Assembly (NCBI GenBank): GCA_002343985.1
Contig: DDTB01000025.1
Location: 7,143-71,142, forward strand
Length of the DNA stretch: 64,000 nucleotides
Direction: 5' to 3'
Origin: Chitinophagaceae bacterium UBA2375
GTDB taxonomy: Bacteria; Bacteroidota; Bacteroidia; Chitinophagales; Chitinophagaceae
Part shown: in pieces, positions 24,915 to 34,469 of the stretch
How positions within the stretch are numbered: the stretch's first letter is position 1
Layout of the letters: every line of letters begins with the position of its first letter
Notes under the pieces: generated by a model
The model's input: only the letters and a program-made list of their open reading frames with translations
Told to the model about the DNA's origin: nothing
The model's database searches: none
Position numbers and translations under genes: made by a program

Positions 24915-25766
24915 TTACAGCAATACAGCTTTCAAACTGAGATCAAGGCTTACCGCCTGGTGAATGATGGAGCCGCTGGAAATAAAGTCAACGCCCGTTT
25001 TCGCATAGGCTTCGATGTTGGTAAGGTTGATACCGCCGCTGGCTTCCGTTTCGTATGCGCCATCAATGATTTGTAATGCTTCTGTAATCATTTCCGGATT
25101 GAAATTGTCGAGCATGATGCGGCTGACTTTCCCTACGGCCATCACCCTGCGCACATCCTCCACCGACCGCGTCTCCACTTCAATGGCAAGGCCCGGCTTT
25201 TTTTCCTGCACATACCTGTACGCTTTTTCGATGGCGCTTTCAATGCTTCCGCAGTAATCGATATGATTGTCTTTTAACATGATCATATCATACAAACCAA
25301 AGCGGTGGTTTGCCCCGCCGCCAATGCGCACGGCTTCTTTTTCGAGCAGCCTGAAATTGGGCGTAGTCTTTCGGGTATCAAGCAACCGCGTATGGTAGCC
25401 CTCTAATTTTCGTGTATACGTTCTTGTGAGTGTGGCGATGCCGCTCATGCGCTGCATGCTGTTCAGCACCAGTCGTTCGCAGGAAAGGATGGTATGCACT
25501 TTTGCTTCCACTTCAAACGCGATATCGCCGAATGCCATATCGTCTCCGTCAGCCATCATCGCGGTAAATACCGATCCGGGCTCCACCTGGTTGAATATGA
25601 ACCGGGCCACGTCAACCCCTGCCAGCACACCGTCCTGCTTGATTTTGCAGACCGCTTTTCCGCGGGCCACAGGGTCAATGCAACTCAGTGTGGAATGGTC
25701 CCCGTCGCCTATGTCTTCCACTAAAGCATCCGAAACCAGTTTGCGCAATTGTTCTTCATATCTCAT
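24915..25766 (-). CDS. nadC: Nicotinate-nucleotide pyrophosphorylase (quinolinate phosphoribosyltransferase)
   Basis: This 283-residue enzyme converts quinolinate and PRPP to nicotinate mononucleotide. Its motifs are EDIGDGDHSTLS, AGVDVARFIF, LDTRKTTPNFRLLEKEAVRI, GGGANHRFGLYDMIMLKDNH and ASGGINLTNIEAYAKTGVDF, all with the catalytic basic residues present. With nadE at 20.1 kb, two steps of de novo NAD synthesis lie in this window, though in separate operons. The ATG at 25766 (MRYEEQLRKL) is used; the upstream extension to 25802 contains the preceding terminator flank. Confidence 0.96.
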   Translation of the reverse strand: MRYEEQLRKLVSDALVEDIGDGDHSTLSCIDPVARGKAVCKIKQDGVLAGVDVARFIFNQVEPGSVFTAMMADGDDMAFGDIAFEVEAKVHTILSCERLVLNSMQRMSGIATLTRTYTRKLEGYHTRLLDTRKTTPNFRLLEKEAVRIGGGANHRFGLYDMIMLKDNHIDYCGSIESAIEKAYRYVQEKKPGLAIEVETRSVEDVRRVMAVGKVSRIMLDNFNPEMITEALQIIDGAYETEASGGINLTNIEAYAKTGVDFISSGSIIHQAVSLDLSLKAVLL

Positions 25767-25802
25767 ATCATCAAAACTACAACAACCGAACCATCGGCAC
25801 AT

Positions 25803-25827
25803 AAAAAATCCCCGGGTGGCCGGGGAT
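25803..25827 (-). terminator. Intrinsic terminator after the DUF4783 gene
   Basis: ATCCCCGG-GTGG-CCGGGGAT (25808-25827) is a perfect 8-bp stem. On the minus strand it runs into a U-tract (25808-25803). It separates the DUF4783 gene from nadC and may end or attenuate the transcript. Confidence 0.75.
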
Positions 25828-25850
25828 GGGGATATAATTATTTTTAAGAT

Positions 25851-26240
25851 TTAACCAGCTTCTTCAAAACTGATATCCTGGATGAGTTGACGGTTGCCGA
25901 TCAGTTTCATGTATAATGTAACCCGGTAATTGCCCGTGCGTGTTTGTAGTTGGCCGATCAGGAATTCGGAACCGGCGCTCTGCCCTTTGTGGATCACCTG
26001 GAAATTTTTTACGGGGTGTTGCGCGAAAAAATCTTTTAAGAGCGCTTCCCCCTGGGCGGGATTACAGGTTTGTGATTTGCCCGCGATATTGAGGTCAACC
26101 GACTGGTCGAACTGGCGGGCCAATTGCGTGGCATTCCCCGATTTTAAGGCTTGCACAATATCATCGAAACCCGTAACAGGCGCAATGGTAAAAGCAAGCA
26201 AAAACAAAGAAGCTGCCAGGTATGTAAAAAACTCTTTCAT
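25851..26240 (-). CDS. DUF4783 family exported protein
   Basis: This 129-residue protein has a Sec signal peptide (MKEFFTYLAASLFLLAFTIA, cleavage near VTGF). The mature domain DDIVQALKSGNATQLARQFD, GEALLKDFFAQHPVKNFQVI and HKGQSAGSEFLIGQLQTRTG matches DUF4783, an NTF2-like fold found next to nadC in many Bacteroidota. No catalytic residues are known. It is separated from nadC by an intrinsic terminator. Confidence 0.85.
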   Translation of the reverse strand: MKEFFTYLAASLFLLAFTIAPVTGFDDIVQALKSGNATQLARQFDQSVDLNIAGKSQTCNPAQGEALLKDFFAQHPVKNFQVIHKGQSAGSEFLIGQLQTRTGNYRVTLYMKLIGNRQLIQDISFEEAG

Positions 26241-26354
26241 GTCATGCAGTTTGGTGAACGATGACGGTTATCCATACAACGCATGGACGCCGGTAAAATT
26301 GCCCATCTCACAGTGATCCTCATAGAAGTTCCGGCAATTGAGTAGCTTTACAGG

Positions 26355-27875
26355 ATGGAAAATACGAAAATTATCCTGATTATCATGGATGGCTGGGGAT
26401 TGGGCAAAATTGCCGCCAGCGATGCCATTCAGCATGCCAAAGTGCCTTTTGTGCAATCATTATATCAAAAATATCCACATACCACCCTCACAACCTGTGG
26501 CGAAGCGGTGGGTTTGCCCGACGGGCAGATGGGTAACAGCGAAGTGGGCCACCTCAACCTGGGCGCCGGCCGAGTGGTTTACCAGGAATTGCAACGCATC
26601 AATGTTGCCATCCGCACCGGTGAATTCGCGGAAAATAAAATATTACAGGAATCCATCGCTTACGCGAAGAAAAACAACAAGCCCCTGCACCTGGTTGGAT
26701 TGGTGAGCGATGGCGGCGTTCATTCGCATATCAACCACCTCAAAGCCCTGCTGGATGTATGCCATCATGCAGGTTTGACGCAAGTGCTGGTGCACGCGTT
26801 TACCGATGGCCGTGATACAGACCCCCAGAGCGGCCTCGGCTTCATCACGGAACTGGAATCGCATATGGCACAAAGCACGGGACAGATTGCCAGCATCACC
26901 GGAAGGTATTATGCGATGGATCGCGATAAAAGATGGGAAAGGGTGAAAGTGGCTTACGATGCGCTGGTTCATGGCATTGGGGAGCCTTCAGATAACCTTA
27001 CCCAAAGCATCCGCGATTCGTATGCACAAAAAGTGACGGATGAATTCATCAAGCCAATGGTAAACAATAAAATCGCCCGGAAAACCATACAGGAAGGCGA
27101 CGCGGTGATTTGCTTTAATTTCCGCACCGACCGGTGCCGGGAAATCACGGAAGTGCTGACGCAAACCGATATGCCTGATGCAGGTATGCATATACTCAAC
27201 CTGCATTACGTGACCATGACCCAATACGACAAAAATTTCAGGAATGTACCAGTGATATTTGAAACCGACAACCTCAACAATACCCTCGGTGAAGTTCTGG
27301 CGGCCCATGGTAAAACACAGTTGCGCATTGCCGAAACGGAAAAATACCCGCACGTAAGTTTCTTTTTCAGCGGGGGCCGCGAACAACCTTTTACAGGTGA
27401 AGAGCGCATCATGATTCCTTCGCCAAAAGTTGCCACTTACGACCTGCAGCCTGAGATGAGCGCTCCGGAAGTAACGAAGGCCGTTGTTTCCTTCATTCAC
27501 GAACATACCCCTGATTTTATTTGCCTGAATTATGCGAATGCAGATATGGTGGGCCATACCGGCGTTTGGGATGCCGTGATCAAAGCGGTGGAAACCGTTG
27601 ACGCAGGCGTGCAGCAAGTGGTGGAAGCCGGACTGGAAAAAGGGTATACCATCCTGCTCACAGCCGATCATGGCAATGCCGATTATGTGATTAATGAGGA
27701 TGGAACTCCCAATACCGCGCATACCTTAAATCCCGTACCTTTATTTGTTATCAGCAATACCTGGCATGGGCAGGTGAAAGCAGGAAAGCTCGGCGATATC
27801 GCACCTACCATCCTAACCCTGATGGGTATCCCGATCCCTAAAGAAATGACCGGCGATGTATTGACCAACCCTTAA
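26355..27875 (+). CDS. gpmI: 2,3-bisphosphoglycerate-independent phosphoglycerate mutase
   Basis: This 506-residue, dimanganese, alkaline-phosphatase-superfamily enzyme of glycolysis interconverts 3- and 2-phosphoglycerate. Metal ligand Asp12 (IIMDGWG) and the phosphoserine Ser62 (GQMGNSEVGHLNLGAGR) are present, as are HAFTDGRDTDP, CFNFRTDRCREI, NYANADMVGHTG and LTADHGNAD. Length is as expected. It is divergent from the DUF4783 gene and is followed 10 bp later by the haem-binding gene. Confidence 0.97.
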   Translation: MENTKIILIIMDGWGLGKIAASDAIQHAKVPFVQSLYQKYPHTTLTTCGEAVGLPDGQMGNSEVGHLNLGAGRVVYQELQRINVAIRTGEFAENKILQESIAYAKKNNKPLHLVGLVSDGGVHSHINHLKALLDVCHHAGLTQVLVHAFTDGRDTDPQSGLGFITELESHMAQSTGQIASITGRYYAMDRDKRWERVKVAYDALVHGIGEPSDNLTQSIRDSYAQKVTDEFIKPMVNNKIARKTIQEGDAVICFNFRTDRCREITEVLTQTDMPDAGMHILNLHYVTMTQYDKNFRNVPVIFETDNLNNTLGEVLAAHGKTQLRIAETEKYPHVSFFFSGGREQPFTGEERIMIPSPKVATYDLQPEMSAPEVTKAVVSFIHEHTPDFICLNYANADMVGHTGVWDAVIKAVETVDAGVQQVVEAGLEKGYTILLTADHGNADYVINEDGTPNTAHTLNPVPLFVISNTWHGQVKAGKLGDIAPTILTLMGIPIPKEMTGDVLTNP

Positions 27876-27885
27876 ATACAACCAG

Positions 27886-28377
27886 ATGCTGAAAAAAATT
27901 TTCTGGACACTGGTGATCATATTTGCCTTGTTCCAGCTCTACCCTCGTCCTGCCAAAAATATCAGCGACGCGCCTGCCAATGCCGACATCAATATGATGC
28001 ACAAACTGCCTGATGATGTGGCCGGTATTTTAAAATCATCCTGTTACGATTGCCACAGCAACAACACGCGTTATCCCTGGTACGCTTCGATCCAGCCTGT
28101 GGCTTTATGGCTTGACGACCATGTACAGGAAGGAAAGGCGGAATTGAATTTCTCTGAATTCGCGAATTACTCGCCGGCACGCAGGTACCGGAAACTGGAG
28201 GAAATTTCTGATGAAATCGAGCATGGCGAAATGCCCCTGGATTCCTATACCTGGATACACCGCGACGCGAAACTGACGGATGCGCAAAAGCAATCGGTTT
28301 ATGCCTGGGTGAAAAACCTCCGCGACGAGTACAGCCGAACCTATAGCACCGAGGAACTGACCCGAAAGAAAAAATAG
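27886..28377 (+). CDS. Haem-binding domain protein (c-type CxxCH)
   Basis: This 163-residue protein has an N-terminal membrane anchor or signal (residues 4-20) and the motif SSCYDCHSNNTRYPWYASIQ, a c-type haem site Cys53-x-x-Cys56-His57. The pattern YPWY...PVALWLDDHVQEGK and EHGEMPL fits the Haem_bd family of Bacteroidota. It is presumably periplasmic and involved in electron transfer or haem-dependent sensing; no partner is evident. It is likely co-transcribed with gpmI. Confidence 0.85.
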   Translation: MLKKIFWTLVIIFALFQLYPRPAKNISDAPANADINMMHKLPDDVAGILKSSCYDCHSNNTRYPWYASIQPVALWLDDHVQEGKAELNFSEFANYSPARRYRKLEEISDEIEHGEMPLDSYTWIHRDAKLTDAQKQSVYAWVKNLRDEYSRTYSTEELTRKKK

Positions 28378-28555
28378 ACTTATCTTATTAAAAATCAGTA
28401 TATTACAGTTCTGATTGGCGATAACCCAACCTGGTATGACCATACTGTTACCGGGAGGTTTACCGGCCAATTGTTAAATTTCGATCCGCCACCATTCCGG
28501 TGCAGCCCCTATGTAACTGAAATTGTCTACATTTAAAGGCACAAAAACCCATCAA

Positions 28556-29134
28556 ATGACGGAAGAGCAAATGCTTGCAGGAAGTCTGCGTAACGATGCA
28601 TCCGCACAGGAGGCATTCTACCGCAGGTTTAGTCCGAAGATGTTGGGCGTATGTTACCGTTTTGCCAAAAACCGGGAAGACGCTGAAGATATGTTGCAGG
28701 AAGCCTTCATCAAGGTTTTTTCCCAATTGCACCAATACAGGAATGAGGGCTCACTGGAGGGATGGATCCGCCGGATCATCGTGCATACCTGCATCAATGT
28801 ATTAAAGAAGAACAAGAAGTTTTCTGAAACGGTAGACATCGTTCATGCCTCAAGCCTCATGATCCAGGAAGATTTCATCCCTTCGATCATGCAGGCCAAA
28901 CAGGTTGTGGAATGTATCAGGTTATTGCCGCTGGGTTACCGGACGGTATTGAACCTCTATGCCATTGAAGGTTATTCGCACCGCGAAATAGCCCAGATGC
29001 TGGAGATTGAGGAAAGCACGAGCCGCAGCCAGTACACGCGTGCCAAATCCTTACTGGAAGAAATATTGATGAAGAGGAATATCATCAGCAAACCGCGCGA
29101 GCGCATCATGCTGGGTAAAACCGCATCATCCTAA
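28556..29134 (+). CDS. ECF-type RNA polymerase sigma factor
   Basis: This 192-residue sigma-70 factor has region 2 (FYRRFSPKMLGVCYRFAKNR, EDAEDMLQEAFIKVF) and region 4 (LPLGYRTVLNLYAIEGYSHR, EIAQMLEIEESTSRSQYTRA). There is no region 1 or 3, as in ECF sigmas. The ATG at 28556 is preferred to an upstream TTG at 28523. The gene directly downstream encodes a protein with a short cytoplasmic N-terminus and one membrane helix, the usual place for an anti-sigma factor. The inducing signal is unknown. Confidence 0.93.
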   Translation: MTEEQMLAGSLRNDASAQEAFYRRFSPKMLGVCYRFAKNREDAEDMLQEAFIKVFSQLHQYRNEGSLEGWIRRIIVHTCINVLKKNKKFSETVDIVHASSLMIQEDFIPSIMQAKQVVECIRLLPLGYRTVLNLYAIEGYSHREIAQMLEIEESTSRSQYTRAKSLLEEILMKRNIISKPRERIMLGKTASS

Positions 29135-29187
29135 TGATAATATAAACTGTGACCACAATACCAACTAACTAAATTTGACTCGTGAAG

Positions 29188-30735
29188 ATGGAAAGGATGC
29201 ATACTGATGATCATTTTGAAAAATTCCTGAGGGACTCCGTGGAAGATTTCCGCATGTTCCCTTCAGACAGGATATGGACGAGCCTGTACAATAACCTGCA
29301 CCCCGGTAAAACCAGGCCTTCCATCGCTGTAAGCGTATTGCTTATTTCGGCCATGATTTTTATCGGGTTCGCACATTCTGACAACAACAAACGTAACGCT
29401 GAAATGGCGATTGCTTCCATTGAAATCAGCGATATGGCAAGCCTGGATGCAAAAAAGAATACCGGTACATCTGCAAACTTTTATGGAATAACCCAAACAG
29501 AGAAAGTTCTGGCTGCACCTGCCAAGGCTGATCAAACGGATTTGATAAATAATAACTTGCATGTATCAACCGGACTACGCAACCAACCTTCGACACAATA
29601 CAGTGTGAAGGCAGGGAACGATCGAAGTGAAGCCCGCGAACACATGAACACATTCGCATCATCCGGGAAAAACCGCCAGGCGGATGCCCGCAGGAACAGG
29701 AACCCATTGCAGACAAATTATGTTTCCAGCGAAAACAACCTGTTAGCAAACCAGCAAAACAGTTGGATGGCCCCGGCCAATATGCGGATATCCATCCACG
29801 AACCGGATTTATTTCAAATACCCCACCAGGCTGCATTGCTGACGATGGATGCTGAGGCACCAGGCAGTGATATTGCCAAGTTGAACATCGCTGACGCGAA
29901 ATTAAAAGCGCTGGCAGAAGCCGAAGAGGAAAAAAAGCGAGACAGGGAATGGATGGAGCATTATGCTTTCGTGAACAAGCCAAAGAAAAAACTCAAATCA
30001 AAACTGCAGTACGAGTTGTACGCCACCCCATCCATTGGCTACCGCAGGCTCAGGGATAACACCCGTTACCCAATGGCATCGCAGTTGATTGTTCCCGGAA
30101 ACAGCTCATCATTCACTGAGCCTGATTACGATATAGTTCACAAGCCTTCGCTGAACCTGGAAGCGGGCTATAGCCTGATTTATCCTGCGAATAAAACCAT
30201 TCGCCTGAAAGCGGGTGTACAAATAAATTACAGCAATTATACCATCCATGCAATGAAAATGGACCACCCGACAGCAACATCCATGCTGGTGAATAACCCG
30301 GATGCGGGCCAGGTTGATGTGATGTTTATGCCAAGTTCGATTGCGAATGTTCAGAACGGCGAGAAGGTAAACAAACTGCAGAATAATTCATTGCAGGTGT
30401 CTATTCCCATCGGCGCTGACCTCAGGCTTGCCGGGAACGGGAAATGGCAATGGTTTGCCGGAGCCACGCTGCAACCTACTTATGTCATGAGCGGAAATGC
30501 ATATCTCTTATCGGCCGACATGAAAAATTATGTATTCGATGCCTCTTTTGTCAGGAAGTGGAACCTGAACGCCGCATTTGAAACTTTTGTGTCGTATAAA
30601 CTGAACCAGGCCATACAAATTAATGCAGGCCCACAACTGCGTTACCAGTTCAGGTCGTCCTTCTCTGACCGCTATACATTTGATGACCGCTTCTATAATA
30701 TCGGCATCAAACTGGGCATAGTACAAAGGTTTTAA
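29188..30735 (+). CDS. Putative anti-sigma/outer-membrane-barrel-like partner of the ECF sigma
   Basis: This 515-residue protein starts with a short acidic domain (HFEKFLRDSVEDFRMFPSDR, IWTSLYNNLHPGK) similar to N-termini encoded beside ECF sigmas in Chitinophagaceae. One membrane helix follows (SIAVSVLLISAMIFIGF, about 47-63), then ~210 polar, low-complexity residues rich in Asn, Ser and Ala. From about residue 270 it alternates as beta strands (LQYELYATPSIGYRRL...) and ends IGIKLGIVQRF, like an outer-membrane beta-barrel with a terminal Phe. A cytoplasmic start, an inner-membrane helix and a barrel in one chain is topologically odd. Function is unknown. Confidence 0.65.
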   Translation: MERMHTDDHFEKFLRDSVEDFRMFPSDRIWTSLYNNLHPGKTRPSIAVSVLLISAMIFIGFAHSDNNKRNAEMAIASIEISDMASLDAKKNTGTSANFYGITQTEKVLAAPAKADQTDLINNNLHVSTGLRNQPSTQYSVKAGNDRSEAREHMNTFASSGKNRQADARRNRNPLQTNYVSSENNLLANQQNSWMAPANMRISIHEPDLFQIPHQAALLTMDAEAPGSDIAKLNIADAKLKALAEAEEEKKRDREWMEHYAFVNKPKKKLKSKLQYELYATPSIGYRRLRDNTRYPMASQLIVPGNSSSFTEPDYDIVHKPSLNLEAGYSLIYPANKTIRLKAGVQINYSNYTIHAMKMDHPTATSMLVNNPDAGQVDVMFMPSSIANVQNGEKVNKLQNNSLQVSIPIGADLRLAGNGKWQWFAGATLQPTYVMSGNAYLLSADMKNYVFDASFVRKWNLNAAFETFVSYKLNQAIQINAGPQLRYQFRSSFSDRYTFDDRFYNIGIKLGIVQRF

Positions 30736-30759
30736 TACTATTTCCATGTTTTAAGATAT

Positions 30760-30790
30760 GCGCGGCAATTTTACCTGCCGCGCTTTTTTT
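30760..30790 (+). terminator. Intrinsic terminator after the sigma operon
   Basis: GCGCGGCA (30760-30767) pairs with TGCCGCGC (30776-30783) around an 8-nt loop, followed by seven T. Confidence 0.9.
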
Positions 30791-30830
30791 ATGCGTGTGC
30801 ATGCTTCGGGGTTTGATGTATTTTTGCAGG

Positions 30831-31421
30831 ATGAAATTTGTATGGATCCTGGTATGCCTGGCCATTGGCGCCATCGCTTGTAAGTCATCAAAAAAATCAC
30901 CCGAAGGGCAAGCCATTCCGATGCCGGTGGACGAGCCTGTGAAACCTGTATTTTTCCCGGTAACCAGTTTCCTGGAAGGCCAGTTGACGGAGATTCGGGA
31001 GAAGGGCCTGAACCCGATCAGGGTAATGAAACAAACCGATGGCAGGGAAGATTCCACCTGGCTGAAGATGGAGGAATTGCCGTTTGAATTGAAAGAGTTT
31101 TTTCAACCCCGCATTGATTCAGCCGGGATGTCGAACTGGTTTTCCGAAAAATCGTTCATGGATGAAAGTTTGGGCTTCATCACGTTAACGTATGAACGTA
31201 AATCGGAGTTGCCCGACAGTATTGACCTGAAAGAATGGACGGTATATATTGACCCGGAAACAGATAAAGTAAACCGCATTTATATCGTTCGCCAATCGGG
31301 TGACAGCACGAGGCAGTTAACCTGGCAGGCCGGCAAACAATGCCATATCGTTCACATCCTTTCGCCGGAAGGCGCAAAGCCAGTCGTGCAAAAGGATGTT
31401 TATTACCACTGGGATTTCTAA
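30831..31421 (+). CDS. Lipoprotein of unknown function
   Basis: This 196-residue protein starts MKFVWILVCLAIGAIAC (lipobox AIAC, Cys17), followed by a Lys/Ser-rich spacer. The mature domain shows LKMEELPFELKEFFQPRIDS, GFITLTYERKSELPDSIDLK and TVYIDPETDKVNRIYIVRQS, with alternating strands at the end; I do not recognise a family. The ATG at 30831 is chosen because it gives the lipoprotein signal. It stops 3 bp before uvrC, so the two are probably one transcript, though nothing links their functions. Confidence 0.75.
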   Translation: MKFVWILVCLAIGAIACKSSKKSPEGQAIPMPVDEPVKPVFFPVTSFLEGQLTEIREKGLNPIRVMKQTDGREDSTWLKMEELPFELKEFFQPRIDSAGMSNWFSEKSFMDESLGFITLTYERKSELPDSIDLKEWTVYIDPETDKVNRIYIVRQSGDSTRQLTWQAGKQCHIVHILSPEGAKPVVQKDVYYHWDF

Positions 31422-31424
31422 ACC

Positions 31425-33233
31425 ATGACCGCAGAAACCTTTTCCCATATCGCCCCGGGTATTCCCCTGTCTCCCGGTGTGTACCGCTATTATGATGCCG
31501 GGAACCAGCTCATTTACGTTGGGAAAGCGCGGCATTTGCGCAAGCGCATCAGCAGTTATTTTAATAAGCCGCACGACAACTTTAAAACCGCCGAACTGGT
31601 CAGGCGGATCCATCGCATTGAGTTTACCATTGTCAACAGCGAGCAGGACGCGTTTTTATTGGAAAACTCCCTGATCAAGGAATACAAACCGCTCTTCAAT
31701 ATCAACTTAAAAGACGATAAAACATATCCGTATATCGTCATCAAAAACGAACCATTCCCAAGGGTTTTCTTTACCCGGCGAAAAATAAACGATGGCTCCA
31801 TCTACCTGGGCCCATACACATCGGTGATGAAAGTGCGTGAGTTGCTCGACTTCATCAAACAAAATATCCCGTTGCGCACCTGCAACCTGGCGTTGACCGC
31901 TTCCAATATCCAGAAAGGCAAGTTCAAGGTTTGCCTCGAATACCACCTGGGTAATTGTAAAGGCCCTTGCGAAGGATTGCAAACCGTGGATGATTATGAT
32001 GATGGCATCGAGCGTATCCGTTCCATATTAAAAGGAAATATCGGCCCTGTATTGCAGGAGTATAAAAAATTGATGAAGGCGCATGCGGAGCAGTTAGCGT
32101 TTGAAGAAGCCGCGCGGTACCAGGAAAAAATCAGGCACCTGCAGGAGTACCAGTCGGGTTCCATGGTGGTGAATGCAAGGCTGGGCACATTAGATGTGTT
32201 TGCCATCCTGGAAGAAGGCGACCAGGCCTATGTCCATTATCTCGCCGTAAACCATGGCAGTATCATCCATACCCGCACCATCACACTGGAAAAGAAACTT
32301 GAAGAAACTCGGGAAGAAGTTTTGCATTACGCGATAGCCCAGTTAAGGACGATGTACCAGAGCGAAGCGAAAGAAATTATTTTATCGCAACCTATTGACT
32401 ATCCCCAGGAAAACATCCGCATCAGTGTACCCCGGTCGGGCGATAAGAAAAAGCTGCTGGACCTTTGCGAAAAGAATGTACAGCATTTTAAATCGGCCCT
32501 GGACGCCCGGAAGATGCTGCGGCTGGAAGATAAAACCGAGGAGGAAAAAGAAGCTGTGTTGTTGCAATTGCAGGACGACCTGCATTTACCGGCATTCCCA
32601 TCGCATATCGAATGTTTCGACAACTCTAATTTACACGGCACCGATGCGGTTGCCGCGATGGTTTGCTTTAAGAATGGGGAGCCGAGCAAGGCCGATTACC
32701 GGAAATTCAACATTAAGACCGTTACCGGCATCAATGATTTCGCGTCGATGCAGGAAGTGGTTTACAGGCGGTATAAAAGGCTAACGGAAGACCAATCGCC
32801 TCTCCCGCAATTAGTCATCATAGACGGTGGCAAGGGCCAGTTAAATGCAGCCCTGCAAAGTATCAGGGAATTGGGCCTGGATGGGCAACTGACCATTGTC
32901 GGACTGGCAAAGAACCAGGAAGAAATCTTTTTCCCCGGCGACCAGGAATCGATCAAACTGCCATGGGACAGTGAAAGTTTGAAGCTGATCAGGAGGATAC
33001 GCGATGAAGTGCACAGGTTTGGCATTGGGTTTCACCGCCAAAAAAGAAGTAAATCGGCCATCCGGCATGAACTGGATGATATCCCGGGTATTGGCCAGGC
33101 TACAAGGGAGGAATTGCTCAAAACATTCAAGTCGATGAAAAAGATCAGGGAAGCAGGCCTTGGGGAATTGGAATCGGTGATTGGCCGTTCGAAGGCGGCC
33201 GCCTTATTTAAGGCCATGCATGCCCCAAAATAA
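31425..33233 (+). CDS. uvrC: Excinuclease ABC subunit C
   Basis: This 602-residue nucleotide-excision-repair nuclease makes the dual incision. The N-terminal GIY-YIG domain is GVYRYYDAGNQLIYVGKARH, the UVR motif lies near EEAARYQEKIRHLQ, and the RNase H-like C-nuclease has ECFDNSNLHGTDAVAAMV and VIIDGGKGQLNAAL. A helix-hairpin-helix end follows (LDDIPGIGQATREELLKTFK). Full length, no missing motif. A terminator follows at 33326. Confidence 0.97.
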   Translation: MTAETFSHIAPGIPLSPGVYRYYDAGNQLIYVGKARHLRKRISSYFNKPHDNFKTAELVRRIHRIEFTIVNSEQDAFLLENSLIKEYKPLFNINLKDDKTYPYIVIKNEPFPRVFFTRRKINDGSIYLGPYTSVMKVRELLDFIKQNIPLRTCNLALTASNIQKGKFKVCLEYHLGNCKGPCEGLQTVDDYDDGIERIRSILKGNIGPVLQEYKKLMKAHAEQLAFEEAARYQEKIRHLQEYQSGSMVVNARLGTLDVFAILEEGDQAYVHYLAVNHGSIIHTRTITLEKKLEETREEVLHYAIAQLRTMYQSEAKEIILSQPIDYPQENIRISVPRSGDKKKLLDLCEKNVQHFKSALDARKMLRLEDKTEEEKEAVLLQLQDDLHLPAFPSHIECFDNSNLHGTDAVAAMVCFKNGEPSKADYRKFNIKTVTGINDFASMQEVVYRRYKRLTEDQSPLPQLVIIDGGKGQLNAALQSIRELGLDGQLTIVGLAKNQEEIFFPGDQESIKLPWDSESLKLIRRIRDEVHRFGIGFHRQKRSKSAIRHELDDIPGIGQATREELLKTFKSMKKIREAGLGELESVIGRSKAAALFKAMHAPK

Positions 33234-33325
33234 AAAAAGGGCCAGGATAGACATCCAGCCCCGCTTTAAAATCCAATATCCTATGAAAAACCGAGACAAA
33301 AATAACAGGGCTTAGGAAATATCGC

Positions 33326-33348
33326 AATACCCTAAACAGGGTATTTTT
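33326..33348 (+). terminator. Intrinsic terminator after uvrC
   Basis: AATACCCT-AAAC-AGGGTATT followed by TTT: an 8-bp stem with a 4-nt loop. Confidence 0.75.
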
Positions 33349-33380
33349 AAAAAATGACAAGAATCATAGGTTTTTAAGCA

Positions 33381-33410
33381 TAAAAAAGGCCCTTTCTGAT
33401 GAAAGGGCCT
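33381..33410 (-). terminator. Intrinsic terminator after gldN
   Basis: AGGCCCTTTC-TGAT-GAAAGGGCCT (33387-33410) is a perfect 10-bp stem. On the minus strand it is followed by a six-U tract, closing the gldKLMN transcript. Confidence 0.9.
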
Positions 33411-33432
33411 GATATTTTGAGATAACCGGGGA

Positions 33433-34458
33433 TTAATAACTCCAGAGATCCTGTTCGTAATTGAAGATTTTCTCTTTCGTGTTTTCGCCTTCGAACAATT
33501 GGAGCAATGTGTTCTCGGTTAAACCCGGGTAGTTTTTGATCAACCTGTCGAGCGGGTTATCAATGGTGCTCTTGATGATGCGGCCGGAGAAGTAACGGGC
33601 TTCGAACAATTCCTCCCAGCTCATGCGGGCGCCATAGTTCTTACCATTGTACACTTCATATTTAGCCAGTACGGGGCGCATATCAGGATAGTACACCCAA
33701 AAGAGTTCTGTTTCACCAAGGGCCACACCCATAGATGTGATCACATTTTTCACCGGGGCGATGCCCAGGATGCGCCAGAACAGGCGGGAACTCTCCTTAT
33801 CGAAAATCACTTCTTCCTTAATTCTGAATTTATAGAATGAGTCGAAGTTGATTTCGTTGCGCATTTTACGCATACCCACTGTATTACCCAATGAATCGAT
33901 AATAGGCACTTCAATTTCATCGCCACCAACAGCCTTGGCTACATCAGCTTTGGTCATAGGTGTGGTGAAACGGTCGTCAACACTGCTGAAAACGGTTACC
34001 GCGCTATCCTGTATGGCTTGCAGGAGGATCGAGATGAAACGTTGGTTTCCGTTATCCTCATCGGCAGAGTACATGAAAGGCAGGTTTATTTTCTCGCGGG
34101 TGTCGATTTCACGCCAGATTTTATGGCGGTAAACGGCATCATCGGCCCTCAGGTGTTCGTAAGCCAGTGGGGTACGGTCTTTTAATACCGTTGTTTCCAC
34201 AGCTTCATCGGGGCGGAGCGATTTTTTGATTGCTTTGATCGGAATACTGTCGTTCGCAGGTGCCGGTGAAGGAGCTTGTGCAGCCAATGCAGTAGAATCT
34301 ACTGTAGGTGCCGGTGGCTCTATGCTGGCCCTGGTACGGGTATTGGTGGTTTTACGGGACGACCTTTTAGAGGACTTCCTTTTCTGTGCCATAGCGGTGT
34401 CGGCCAGGCCTCCAACCAAAACCATCAGCAACAGGATTCGAACTAAGCTCTTTTTCAT
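33433..34458 (-). CDS. gldN: Type IX secretion / gliding motility protein GldN (PorN)
   Basis: This 341-residue periplasmic protein has a Sec signal peptide (MKKSLVRILLLMVLVGGLAD...AMAQ) and a basic, Ser/Thr-Pro-rich linker. The GldN domain includes YRHKIWREIDTREKINLPFM, IPIIDSLGNTVGMRKMRNEI-like stretches, LFWRILGIAPVKNV and WEELFEARYFSGRIIKSTID. GldN forms with GldK the periplasmic ring of the T9SS translocon. It is the last gene of the operon, 11 bp after gldM, and is followed by a strong terminator. Confidence 0.95.
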   Translation of the reverse strand: MKKSLVRILLLMVLVGGLADTAMAQKRKSSKRSSRKTTNTRTRASIEPPAPTVDSTALAAQAPSPAPANDSIPIKAIKKSLRPDEAVETTVLKDRTPLAYEHLRADDAVYRHKIWREIDTREKINLPFMYSADEDNGNQRFISILLQAIQDSAVTVFSSVDDRFTTPMTKADVAKAVGGDEIEVPIIDSLGNTVGMRKMRNEINFDSFYKFRIKEEVIFDKESSRLFWRILGIAPVKNVITSMGVALGETELFWVYYPDMRPVLAKYEVYNGKNYGARMSWEELFEARYFSGRIIKSTIDNPLDRLIKNYPGLTENTLLQLFEGENTKEKIFNYEQDLWSY

Positions 34459-34469
34459 AGTTATATGGT

